Part shown: in pieces, positions 1 through 6,303 of the stretch
Numbering within the stretch: the first letter of the stretch is position 1
Layout of the letters: the number at the start of each line of letters is the position of its first letter
From: Sulfurivirga sp964427185
Lineage (GTDB): Bacteria > Pseudomonadota > Gammaproteobacteria > Thiomicrospirales > Thiomicrospiraceae
NCBI GenBank assembly: GCA_964427185.1
Contig: CAYRSN010000050.1
Coordinates: 1-7,588, forward strand
DNA length: 7,588 nucleotides
Direction: 5' to 3'
The notes under the pieces: model-generated
What the model saw: only the letters and a program-made list of their open reading frames with translations
Databases searched by the model: none
Told to the model about the DNA's origin: nothing
Made by a program: the position numbers and the translations under genes

Positions 1-402
1 TTCTATGTAGCAGTCCGGCAGGTACGCTGCGCGTAAGAGTAAATCAATTCGGCTGCGCTCCTGACCATAGTGCACCTCTCGTTGAATGTTCGTATAGCCT
101 TTAAGTGCCGTCACAGCACCTGCCTCGATGGCTTCCTCGGCCAGCCTGTTGCTAAGGGAAGTGTTGACGCCCACGCAGGTAGTGTCCAGCTCGGTCAGCT
201 CCCAGGTGTAGTGGGTTTTGCGTTTGGGATCGGGATTGTGGCTCAGCCAGACTCGGCTGCCCGGCTCGGCCATCCCCAGCATGCTGCCGGTATTCGGGGA
301 GTGGGCGGTGATAGTTTCCCCGCTCTCCAACTGAACATCCGCCAGAAAACGTTTGTAGCGTTTAATCAGGGTGCCGGCGAGTAAAGGCGGGTTGAAAATC
401 AC
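1..402 (-). CDS. sfsA: SfsA family protein, partial (C-terminal part lies outside the window)
   Basis: Reading the minus strand from the GTG at 402-400 gives 134 residues, open to the window edge. They match my recollection of E. coli SfsA along their whole length: NPPL near the start, RYKRFLADV at residues 15-23, SPNTGSM at 35-41, PGSRVWLS at 47-54, YTWEL at 65-69, ERSRID at 115-120 and CYIE at 131-134. In full-length family members (about 235 residues) the last segment continues as a VKS-type motif; the D of RID and the E-x-K pair form a PD-(D/E)xK nuclease-like site, so the window cuts the gene exactly there. SfsA was named for stimulating sugar fermentation genes in E. coli and binds DNA; its biochemical role is not well settled. 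The GTG overlaps the TGA of dnaQ (GTGA, 399-402), suggesting translational coupling and one transcript. The family call is secure; function beyond that is not. Confidence 0.93.
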   Translation of the reverse strand, partial: MIFNPPLLAGTLIKRYKRFLADVQLESGETITAHSPNTGSMLGMAEPGSRVWLSHNPDPKRKTHYTWELTELDTTCVGVNTSLSNRLAEEAIEAGAVTALKGYTNIQREVHYGQERSRIDLLLRAAYLPDCYIE

Positions 403-1112
403 CAGTTGATCGCCTCATCGCCCGATTTTTTACGCAGTAATGCCAGATAGGCCTGATGCGCTTCCAGCTCTGTTTCACTGGCCTTGTGTACGGGAATGGA
501 AACCGGTGTGGCGGTACGGGTTTGTGCCGTGTGGGACGCTGTGGCCTCCGCTTCCAGCAGACCCAAAGTTTCCTGACCGCCGGTCATGGCCAGATACACA
601 TCTGCCAGAATCTCAGCATCCAGCAGTGCGCCGTGGAGGGTGCGGTTACTGTTATCAATATCAAAGCGTTTACACAGGGCATCCAGGTTGACACGCTGGC
701 CTGGGAATTTCTGCCGTGCCAGTTTCAGGGTATCTGTGATGGTGCAGTGATCTTCCAGCATGCCCCAGCGGTTATCTTTGCCCAGCAGGGAGAGTTCATA
801 GTTGATGAAGCTGACATCGAACTCTGCATTGTGAATGATCAGTTCCGCGCCGCTGACAAATGTCATAAATGCTTCTGCAATCTCTCGAAAAGTGGGCTTG
901 TCGGCAAGAAAGGTATTGCTGATGCCGTGCACTTTGAGTGCTTCTTCTTCCACCTCCCGTTCCGGGTTGAGATACTGGTGGTAATGCTCACCGGTCAGGC
1001 GGCGTTTTTGTAACTCTACCGCACCGATTTCAATGATGCGATGATCGAGCCAGAATTCACGCTGGCCTTTGTTCATACCGGTCGTTTCCGTATCCAGAAC
1101 GATTTGACGCAT
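399..1112 (-). CDS. dnaQ: DNA polymerase III epsilon subunit, 3'-5' proofreading exonuclease
   Basis: The 237-residue product proofreads for the replicative polymerase, removing mispaired 3' nucleotides while bound to the alpha subunit. All DEDDh exonuclease residues are visible: D7 and E9 in DTETTG (Exo I), D99 in HNAEFD (Exo II), and H160 and D165 in LHGALLDAE (Exo III). The segments RRLTGEHYHQYLNP, VHGIS and LDALCKRFDIDNSNRTLHGALLDAEILADVYLAMTGGQ (given here in parts, residues 142-180) follow E. coli epsilon closely, and the length is near its 243. After the catalytic domain, QETLGL at 180-185 stands where E. coli has its beta-clamp contact, followed by a variable tail rich in Ala and Thr that would bind alpha. 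The ATG at 1112 gives DTETTG at the expected distance, although the upstream Shine-Dalgarno match is poor. In E. coli the divergent neighbour is rnhA; here it is a SlyD-like gene. The gene ends in TGA overlapping sfsA. Confidence 0.97.
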   Translation of the reverse strand: MRQIVLDTETTGMNKGQREFWLDHRIIEIGAVELQKRRLTGEHYHQYLNPEREVEEEALKVHGISNTFLADKPTFREIAEAFMTFVSGAELIIHNAEFDVSFINYELSLLGKDNRWGMLEDHCTITDTLKLARQKFPGQRVNLDALCKRFDIDNSNRTLHGALLDAEILADVYLAMTGGQETLGLLEAEATASHTAQTRTATPVSIPVHKASETELEAHQAYLALLRKKSGDEAINW

Positions 1113-1116
1113 GGGG

Positions 1117-1122
1117 TATAAT
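1117..1122 (+). promoter_or_regulatory. Perfect TATAAT -10 element, likely promoter of the slyD-like gene and hrpA
   Basis: A perfect TATAAT begins 46 bases before the slyD-like ATG and only five bases beyond the dnaQ start codon, so a transcript would have a leader of about 33 bases. The region 16-18 bases upstream, inside dnaQ, has no recognisable -35 (around CCAGAA). A TTGACG at 1104-1109 is too close (7-base spacer) to serve. This promoter would face the dnaQ promoter within a 50-bp divergent region. Confidence 0.45.
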
Positions 1123-1141
1123 CCCGTTCAGTGGAAAGGAA

Positions 1142-1150
1142 ATTATCATA
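1142..1150 (-). promoter_or_regulatory. Possible -10 element for dnaQ-sfsA
   Basis: On the minus strand, overlapping hexamers TATGAT (1150-1145) and GATAAT (1147-1142) each match the sigma-70 -10 consensus at five of six positions. They lie 30 to 40 bases before the dnaQ ATG in the only available intergenic space. No good -35 hexamer is found 16-18 bases upstream, so the assignment is weak. Confidence 0.3.
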
Positions 1151-1162
1151 AAGGAAAACACT

Positions 1163-1594
1163 ATGGCACGCATTCGTAAGGGTAGCTACGTAAAGTTTCA
1201 TTACGAGCTGAGAGATGAAAAGGGAAACCTGATTGAAAGCACCTATGAGGCGGGAGAGCCGCTGGACTATGTGCATGGAGAGGGGCAGATTATCGAAGGG
1301 CTGGAGGCTTTTCTGGAAGGAGAGGAGCCAGGGTTTGAAGGGCGGGTGACCGTCCCACCGGAAAAGGCTTATGGTGATTATCGTAATGATCTGGTGGTGT
1401 ATGCCGGCCCGGAAAACTTTGACGATACCGTGGAGCTGCGGGAAGGTGAAGTGGTGGAAACGACTGATCCAGATGGCGAGATCGTACAGTTCCGCATTAC
1501 GGAAATTACCGAAGACAAGGTGTATCTGGATGGCAACCACCCCCTGGCGGGCAAGACATTAGAGTTCAAAGTAGAAGTGGTGGAGGTTTCCTGA
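1163..1594 (+). CDS. FKBP-type peptidyl-prolyl cis-trans isomerase, short SlyD-like
   Basis: The 143-residue protein is predicted to isomerise Xaa-Pro bonds and act as a folding helper in the cytoplasm; no signal peptide is present. It shows the SlyD/FkpB arrangement: an N-terminal FKBP half with EPLDYVHGEGQIIEGLEAFLEG (residues 32-53, given as the family's Y-x-H-G and GLE core), then the inserted-flap region from about residue 70 (AYGDY) to about 120, and the closing FKBP motif DGNHPLAGKTLEF at 123-135. E. coli SlyD has a further tail rich in His and Cys that binds nickel; this protein stops right after the isomerase domain (VEVVEVS), so a metal role is not expected. An AAGGA Shine-Dalgarno at 1151-1155 supports the ATG. 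It is followed six bases later by hrpA and is probably co-transcribed with it, subject to the hairpin at 1624-1646. FkpB (SlpA) is an alternative family name, so no symbol is given. Confidence 0.92.
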   Translation: MARIRKGSYVKFHYELRDEKGNLIESTYEAGEPLDYVHGEGQIIEGLEAFLEGEEPGFEGRVTVPPEKAYGDYRNDLVVYAGPENFDDTVELREGEVVETTDPDGEIVQFRITEITEDKVYLDGNHPLAGKTLEFKVEVVEVS

Positions 1595-1600
1595 GCCATC

Positions 1601-4600
1601 ATGACAGCCTTATCTTCGGGTACAAAAGGCGCGCAAGCGCCTTTTTCCATTCCAGAGCCTTTGCCGACAGACCCTGAAGCTCTGCAGGTGCTCATTGAGC
1701 AGGCCGCCCCTTCATATCTGCGTTTTAAGCTGCTGAAAACCCTGGCACGGCAGGGGGTCTCTCCCTCTTTTTTGAAATTGCTGAAAAAAGCTTTGACAAA
1801 AACGCGGGAAAAAGCCGCAAAACACCCCGAAAACCTCCATTTTGATCTGGATTTGCCCATCAATCAGCGTAAAGAAGACATTCTCAAGCTGATTCGGGAA
1901 AATCAGGTTGTGGTGATCGCCGGTGAAACCGGCTCTGGCAAGACGACGCAAATTCCCAAGCTATGTCTGCAGGCTGGACTGGGTGTGCGGGGCATGATCG
2001 GTTGCACACAGCCACGGCGGCTGGCGGCACGCGCCGTCGCGCAACGGCTGGCTGAGGAGTGCGGCACGCAATTGGGCGAAGGCGTTGGCTATCAGGTGCG
2101 TTTTCATGATCAGCTCAAGCCGGATAGCTATATCAAGGTGATGACCGACGGTATTTTGCTGGCTGAAATCCAGCAGGATCGCTTTCTTTCCAAGTATGAC
2201 ACCATCATTATCGATGAAGCCCATGAGCGCAGCCTGAATATTGATTTTCTGCTGGGGTATCTGAAACAGCTGTTGCCTAAACGCCCGGATCTTAAGGTCA
2301 TTATTACCTCTGCCACAATTGATACGGAAGCCTTTTCCCGCCATTTTGACAATGCACCGGTGATTGAGGTTTCAGGCCGTACCTATCCGGTAGAGGTGCG
2401 TTATCGGCCACTGGAGGTGCTGGAGGATGATGCGGGCAACCGTTTCGAGCCGACTCAGACAGAGGGGATTCTGGCAGCATTGGAGGAGCTGGCCGAAGCG
2501 GATCCTTTCGGAGATGTGCTGGTGTTTCTGGTAGGGGAGCGGGAAATTAAGGAGACAGCTGAAGCCATTCGTAAACAAGGGTTGCGCCATACGGAGGTGC
2601 TGCCGCTGTTTGCCCGCCAGAGTGCGACGGAGCAGCAGAAGATTTTCCAGCCCAATCCGCACAAACGTCGGGTGATTCTGGCCACCAATGTGGCAGAAAC
2701 CAGCCTGACTGTGTCCGGGATCAAGTTTGTGATTGACACAGGGCTGGTGCGTATCAGCCGTTATTCGCCCAGCCTGAAGGTATTGCGCCTGCCGATCGAA
2801 AAAATCTCTCAGGCTTCTGCCAACCAGCGCAAAGGACGTTGCGGACGTGTGAGTGAAGGGATCTGTATCCGCCTCTACTCAGAGGAAGATTTTCTGGCAC
2901 GCCCGGCTTTTACGGACCCTGAAATCAAACGCACCTCACTTGCCAGTGCTATCTTGCAGATGAAACAGTTGAATCTGGGGGAGATTGACCGTTTTCCTTT
3001 TATTGATCCGCCTGAGCCGCGTATGGTTAAGGATGGTCTTAAGGCGCTGCACGAAATCAACGCCTTGGATGAAAAAGGGCGATTGACACCTGTAGGGCGG
3101 CAGGTTGCTAAGTTGCCTGTGGATCCGCATTTTGCACGTATGATTATGGAGGCGGAAAAAAACGGTGTGTTGGCTGAAATGCTGGTGGTGGTCGCCGCAC
3201 TCTCTATTCAGGATCCGCGGGAAATCAATGAACAGAACCGCACCAGCGCTATAGCCAAGCATGCTAAGTGGACGGATCCGCGTTCCGATGTGCTGTTTTT
3301 TATTCATCTGTGGCACTTTTTCGAATACCAGAAACGCCACTTGAGCCAGAATAAATTGCGTAAACTGTGCCGCACCAACGCGCTTTCTTATTTGCGCATG
3401 CGGGAGTGGCATGATCTGTTCATGCAGCTACGTATTACTTTGAAGCAGATGGGCAAAATCGTGCCGGATCTGCACCCGCTGGAGGCTTGTCAGGGCAAGG
3501 GTGAATTGGAGATGCACCTATCGGATCTTCATGCGCTCAACCTGCACAAAAGCCTGTTGGCAGGGCTGCTGGGGCAGATCGCCCTCAGAGATGAGGGCAA
3601 CAGCTACCTGGGCGCGCGTAATACGCGCATCTATATTCATCCCAGCTCTGTGCTGTTCAAGCAGAAGCCCAAGTGGTTGGTTTCTGCTGAGCTGGTGGAG
3701 ACCAGCAAGCTCTGGGCGCGTACCAATGCGCCCATTGATGTACGCTGGGTGGAGCCTGTGGCAGGCCATCTGGTGAAGCGCAGTTATCAGGATCCACACT
3801 GGGAAGCGCGCCGTGGTCAGGTGGGTGCTTATGAAAATGTCACACTTTATGGGTTGCCGCTGGTCAGCCGCCGTAAGGTGAATTATGGTCCCCTTAACCC
3901 GAAAGATGCGCATGAGATTTTTCTGCGTGCACTGGCGGAAGGGCTGGTGCGTACTAAGGTGCCAGCGGTGGTGCACAATGAGCGCTTGCGCAGGCAGCTT
4001 TCACGCTGGGAGCATAAGATCCGTCGACCGGATCTGCTGATAGGAGAAGACGCACTCTACGCATTCTATAAGACTCATATTCCTGAGTCCATTTACAGCC
4101 AGCCGGCTTTTGAGAAGTGGTACCGCGGCCTGGATAAGACCGCACAGCAGGCGCTATTTTTAGAGGAAGCGCAGCTGCTGAAACGCCCCATTGAGCAGGA
4201 CTGGCATCAAGACTTCCCGGATCAGATCGCCATTGATAATCAGCTATTAAAAGTGCGCTACCGGTTTGCGCCGGGAGAAGAACGTGATGGCGTGACCTTC
4301 CGTATCCCGCTGGAAAATTTGAGCTGGCTGAGTGCGCAGCGGTTTGAGTTTCTTACGCCGGGGCTTTTGGCAGAGAAGGTAACCGCTTATCTTAGGGCGT
4401 TGCCCGGCCAGCTGCGTAAACGTCTGGTGCCGGTACCGCAGACGGCGGCAAAGCTGGCGCAACAGTTGAACCCTGAGGGGGACCTGCCTTTCAAAGTGCA
4501 ATTGCAGCAAGCGCTCCAGCGCCATCTGGGGGTGCCATTAGAGCAGCCGTTGGCGGAGGTTGAACTGAGTGCACACCTTAAACCCAAATTTGAGGTTATC

Positions 4601-5542
4601 GACCGTCAGGGCAAGGTGATTGCCCGGGGCGAGGATCTGGATGCTTTGAAGGCTCAGCTAAAACACCAGCTGGAAAAGCTTGCTACAAGCAGGGAAAAGC
4701 CGGCACAGGCCTGGTGTTGCTTTGAGGAGGCTTTGCCCGAACAGGTGGAGCAGAAAAGCCACGGTCAACGGTTGGTGCTGTATCCGGCCTTGCAGGCCAC
4801 TGAGCAGGGTGTGGTGCCGGCTCTGTTTCCGAACCCGGAGGCGGCGCAGGCAGCACATGTTTCGGGTGTGCAGGCTTTGCTACTTCAGGTTTTGAAAGAG
4901 AAGTATGCGTATCTGTTTAAAACCTTGCCACTCAAGCAGGCATGCCTGATCTATGCGCCCTATGGCAGCTGTGAGGCGCTTAAGCGGCAGGTGATTGTGC
5001 GGGCATTGGAAAGGTGTGTGTCGGATTATGGTGCGATTCGTACACCGGCGGCATTTGAACAGGCCGTGGAGCAGGCAAAGACATGCTGGGTAGAGCAGGC
5101 GCAGCGTCTGGCACGCCAGGTGGATGAGACGCTTAAACATGTGCAGGCATTGCGCAAAAAGCTCAAGCGAGGCAATCCCCGCTGGCTGCATGCATTGTCG
5201 GATATTCAGCAGCAGCTGGAAAGCCTGATCGGATCTGACTTTGTGGCTAATACGCCGGAGCCCTGGTTTTCCCGGCTGCCTGTTTACTTTAAGGGCATTG
5301 AAAAACGCCTTGAAAAGCTGGATCTGAATCCGCAGAAAGATCAGCAGCTGCAGGCGGAGTTCAAGGCGATTGCAGAACAGGTGACGCGGTTTATTGCTTC
5401 CCATGGTGAGCAGGCCAAGACGCTTCGCTGGTGGCTGGAAGAGCTGCGCCTGCAGATGTTTGCGCAGCCCATTAAGACGGTTCAGCCTGTCTCCACAAAA
5501 AGACTGGAGAAAATGATGGCTGAAATTCAGCGCGGTGGTTGA
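1601..5542 (+). CDS. hrpA: ATP-dependent RNA helicase HrpA (DEAH box)
   Basis: This 1313-residue DEAH/RHA-family helicase matches E. coli HrpA (about 1300) in length and order. Visible motifs: Walker A GETGSGKT at 108-115, QPRR with LAARAVA at 137-146, DEAH at 205-208, SAT at 237-239, ATNVAETSLT at 361-370 and the arginine-finger motif QRKGRCGR at 409-416. The helicase-associated (HA2) and OB regions follow to about residue 700, and the long C-terminal half corresponds to the DUF3418-type region with basic, coiled-coil-prone segments near 1150-1190. HrpA is cytoplasmic; in E. coli it has been linked to fimbrial mRNA processing and to rescue of stalled ribosomes. The ATG at 1601 is six bases after the slyD-like stop, with GGAGG at 1582-1586 rather far upstream (14 bases), so coupled reinitiation is likely. 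Residues 8-15 (TKGAQAPF) are encoded by a terminator-like hairpin, so the true start may instead be TTG 1661 or GTG 1688. No terminator is seen after the TGA. Confidence 0.97.
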   Translation: MTALSSGTKGAQAPFSIPEPLPTDPEALQVLIEQAAPSYLRFKLLKTLARQGVSPSFLKLLKKALTKTREKAAKHPENLHFDLDLPINQRKEDILKLIRENQVVVIAGETGSGKTTQIPKLCLQAGLGVRGMIGCTQPRRLAARAVAQRLAEECGTQLGEGVGYQVRFHDQLKPDSYIKVMTDGILLAEIQQDRFLSKYDTIIIDEAHERSLNIDFLLGYLKQLLPKRPDLKVIITSATIDTEAFSRHFDNAPVIEVSGRTYPVEVRYRPLEVLEDDAGNRFEPTQTEGILAALEELAEADPFGDVLVFLVGEREIKETAEAIRKQGLRHTEVLPLFARQSATEQQKIFQPNPHKRRVILATNVAETSLTVSGIKFVIDTGLVRISRYSPSLKVLRLPIEKISQASANQRKGRCGRVSEGICIRLYSEEDFLARPAFTDPEIKRTSLASAILQMKQLNLGEIDRFPFIDPPEPRMVKDGLKALHEINALDEKGRLTPVGRQVAKLPVDPHFARMIMEAEKNGVLAEMLVVVAALSIQDPREINEQNRTSAIAKHAKWTDPRSDVLFFIHLWHFFEYQKRHLSQNKLRKLCRTNALSYLRMREWHDLFMQLRITLKQMGKIVPDLHPLEACQGKGELEMHLSDLHALNLHKSLLAGLLGQIALRDEGNSYLGARNTRIYIHPSSVLFKQKPKWLVSAELVETSKLWARTNAPIDVRWVEPVAGHLVKRSYQDPHWEARRGQVGAYENVTLYGLPLVSRRKVNYGPLNPKDAHEIFLRALAEGLVRTKVPAVVHNERLRRQLSRWEHKIRRPDLLIGEDALYAFYKTHIPESIYSQPAFEKWYRGLDKTAQQALFLEEAQLLKRPIEQDWHQDFPDQIAIDNQLLKVRYRFAPGEERDGVTFRIPLENLSWLSAQRFEFLTPGLLAEKVTAYLRALPGQLRKRLVPVPQTAAKLAQQLNPEGDLPFKVQLQQALQRHLGVPLEQPLAEVELSAHLKPKFEVIDRQGKVIARGEDLDALKAQLKHQLEKLATSREKPAQAWCCFEEALPEQVEQKSHGQRLVLYPALQATEQGVVPALFPNPEAAQAAHVSGVQALLLQVLKEKYAYLFKTLPLKQACLIYAPYGSCEALKRQVIVRALERCVSDYGAIRTPAAFEQAVEQAKTCWVEQAQRLARQVDETLKHVQALRKKLKRGNPRWLHALSDIQQQLESLIGSDFVANTPEPWFSRLPVYFKGIEKRLEKLDLNPQKDQQLQAEFKAIAEQVTRFIASHGEQAKTLRWWLEELRLQMFAQPIKTVQPVSTKRLEKMMAEIQRGG
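1624..1646 (+). terminator. Terminator-like hairpin inside the 5' end of the hrpA frame
   Basis: AAAAGGCGC (1624-1632) pairs perfectly with GCGCCTTTT (1637-1645) around a GCAA tetraloop of the stable GNRA type, and the U-rich side runs to 1646. The hairpin starts 29 bases after the slyD-like stop codon, a normal place for an intrinsic terminator. It has A-tracts and T-tracts on opposite arms, so it could work on either strand. The uridine run is short (five), and part of it belongs to the stem, so termination may be only partial. It would then lower hrpA expression relative to the slyD-like gene. Confidence 0.6.
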
Positions 5543-5566
5543 GCTTTATATCAGGTGCTTTATACT
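5539..5566 (+). promoter_or_regulatory. Sigma-70-like promoter for the cytochrome c gene
   Basis: TTGAGC (5539-5544; four of six matches to the -35 consensus) and TATACT (5561-5566; five of six to the -10) are separated by 16 bases. The -35 overlaps the hrpA stop codon. Transcription would begin near 5573, giving a leader of about 30 bases that contains the AAAGGAG Shine-Dalgarno at 5591-5597. Confidence 0.6.
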
Positions 5567-5604
5567 GGGCTGGGTTTTTTTAATGTTTAAAAAGGAGTGT
5601 CACA

Positions 5605-6192
5605 ATGAAAAATGTTTACTGGAAATCTTTGATGTTGGCAGGTGGATTAGCTGTACTGGCCGGATGTGGCGGCGGCAATGGCGATGCACAAAATGCTGAG
5701 GCAACTCAGCCTGCGGCACCTGCACAAACGGAGTCCGCAGCAGCGAACGCACCTGCNNNNNNNNNNNNNNNNNNNNNNNNNNNNNNNNNNNNNNNNNNNN
5801 NNNNNNNNNNNNNNNNNNNNNNNNNNNNNNNNNNNNNNNNNNNNNNNNNNNNNNNNGCACCTGCACAAACGGAGTCCGCAGCAGCGAACGCACCTGCTGC
5901 GCCACAAGGTGCTATGACTGCTGCAACAGAGCCCCAACAGCCACAGGCGCCTGCTGATCTGGGCGCAAAAGTTTACGGGCTGTGTGTAGGCTGTCATGGT
6001 CCTCAAGGTGGAGGCGGTGTCGGGCCTAAGCTGGCAGGGCAGAGTGCACAGGCAATCAAAGACAAAATGCATGCTTATAAGGCTGGCAAGCAGGTTGGCC
6101 CACAAACTGCCATGATGGCACCTATTGCACAAGGCATGTCAGATGCGGATATTGAAGCGGTTGCAAACTATATCGCAACGCACTTCAAGTAA
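5605..6192 (+). CDS. Lipoprotein monohaem class I cytochrome c, interrupted by an assembly gap
   Basis: The product is a periplasmic electron carrier tethered to a membrane by lipid. It begins with a lipoprotein signal peptide (K2, K7, hydrophobic core, lipobox LAGC with lipidated C21; GGG follows, with no Asp at +2, so an outer-membrane location is possible). An Ala/Pro/Gln/Glu-rich flexible linker comes next, containing an 11-residue repeat APAQTESAAAN on both sides of 100 N. The C-terminal cytochrome domain of about 80 residues has one haem site CVGCH (bases 5983-5997), then GPKLAGQ, YKAGKQVGP and AMMAPIAQGMSDADIEAVANYIA; a Met in the MMAP segment is the expected second iron ligand. The domain resembles cytochromes c5/c553. 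A strong AAAGGAG seven bases before ATG 5605 fixes the start. The frame is the same on both sides of the gap only if the real gap length is 1 modulo 3, which every whole-repeat solution satisfies. The redox partner is unknown. Confidence 0.9.
   Translation: MKNVYWKSLMLAGGLAVLAGCGGGNGDAQNAEATQPAAPAQTESAAANAPXXXXXXXXXXXXXXXXXXXXXXXXXXXXXXXXXXAPAQTESAAANAPAAPQGAMTAATEPQQPQAPADLGAKVYGLCVGCHGPQGGGGVGPKLAGQSAQAIKDKMHAYKAGKQVGPQTAMMAPIAQGMSDADIEAVANYIATHFK
5716..5897 (+). repeat. 33-bp tandem repeat (11 residues, APAQTESAAAN) spanning the gap
   Basis: Bases 5716-5756 and 5857-5897 are identical over 41 positions. Each copy starts and ends with GCACCTGC, so it is one 33-bp unit plus the first eight bases of the next. 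The unit is a whole number of codons, so copy number can change without a frameshift, lengthening or shortening the linker between the lipid anchor and the haem domain. Confidence 0.85.
5757..5856. other. Assembly gap of exactly 100 N
   Basis: Exactly 100 undetermined bases, the conventional placeholder for a gap of unknown size, interrupt the cytochrome linker. The identical flanks indicate that the assembler failed at the tandem repeat. The true interval could be negative (overlap of 41 or 8 bases, giving one or two units) or 25, 58, 91 bases and so on (three, four, five units). Confidence 0.97.
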
Positions 6193-6205
6193 CAGTCATA
6201 CGGTA

Positions 6206-6225
6206 GGGCATCGGCGATGATGCCC
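6206..6225 (+). other. Hairpin between the cytochrome stop and its terminator
   Basis: GGGCATC (6206-6212) pairs with GATGCCC (6219-6225) around a six-base loop. No T-tract follows, so it is not a terminator by itself. It may stabilise the 3' end of the cytochrome mRNA. A competing shorter pairing, CATCG with CGATG (6209-6219), exists. Confidence 0.45.
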
Positions 6226-6234
6226 GAGCGCTTT

Positions 6235-6268
6235 CCCTCTTGAAGGTGATTCAAGAGGGTGTTTTTTT
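6235..6268 (+). terminator. Intrinsic terminator of the cytochrome c gene
   Basis: CCCTCTTGAA (6235-6244) and TTCAAGAGGG (6250-6259) form a perfect 10-bp stem with a GGTGA loop, followed by TG and seven T. It lies 43 bases after the TAA and should separate cytochrome transcription from the Amt gene. Confidence 0.92.
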
Positions 6269-6303
6269 ATAGCAATCAATGAAGATAAAAAACAGAGGTC
6301 AAC

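Noticed and set aside
70..384. Plus-strand open frame of 104 codons at the left edge
   Set aside because: It is antisense to sfsA, which is recognisable residue by residue on the minus strand.
456..1013. Long plus-strand open frame of 185 codons
   Set aside because: It lies entirely opposite dnaQ, whose catalytic motifs are certain. The plus-strand translation resembles no known family and has no ribosome binding site.
1104..1122. TTGACG and TATAAT taken together as one strong promoter
   Set aside because: The spacer is only seven bases, far from the 16-18 needed, so TTGACG cannot be the -35 partner of this TATAAT.
1112..1125. Near-palindrome GGGGTATAATCCC as an operator
   Set aside because: The arms are only three to four bases with an imperfect centre that is simply the -10 hexamer; too weak to call a binding site.
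1073..1863. Minus-strand open frames opposite the slyD-like gene and the start of hrpA
   Set aside because: They overlap two clearly identified plus-strand genes and show no family motifs; they are antisense shadows.
5666..5917. Other reading frames running through the N block
   Set aside because: They are open only because N cannot create stops; the lipoprotein cytochrome frame explains both flanks.
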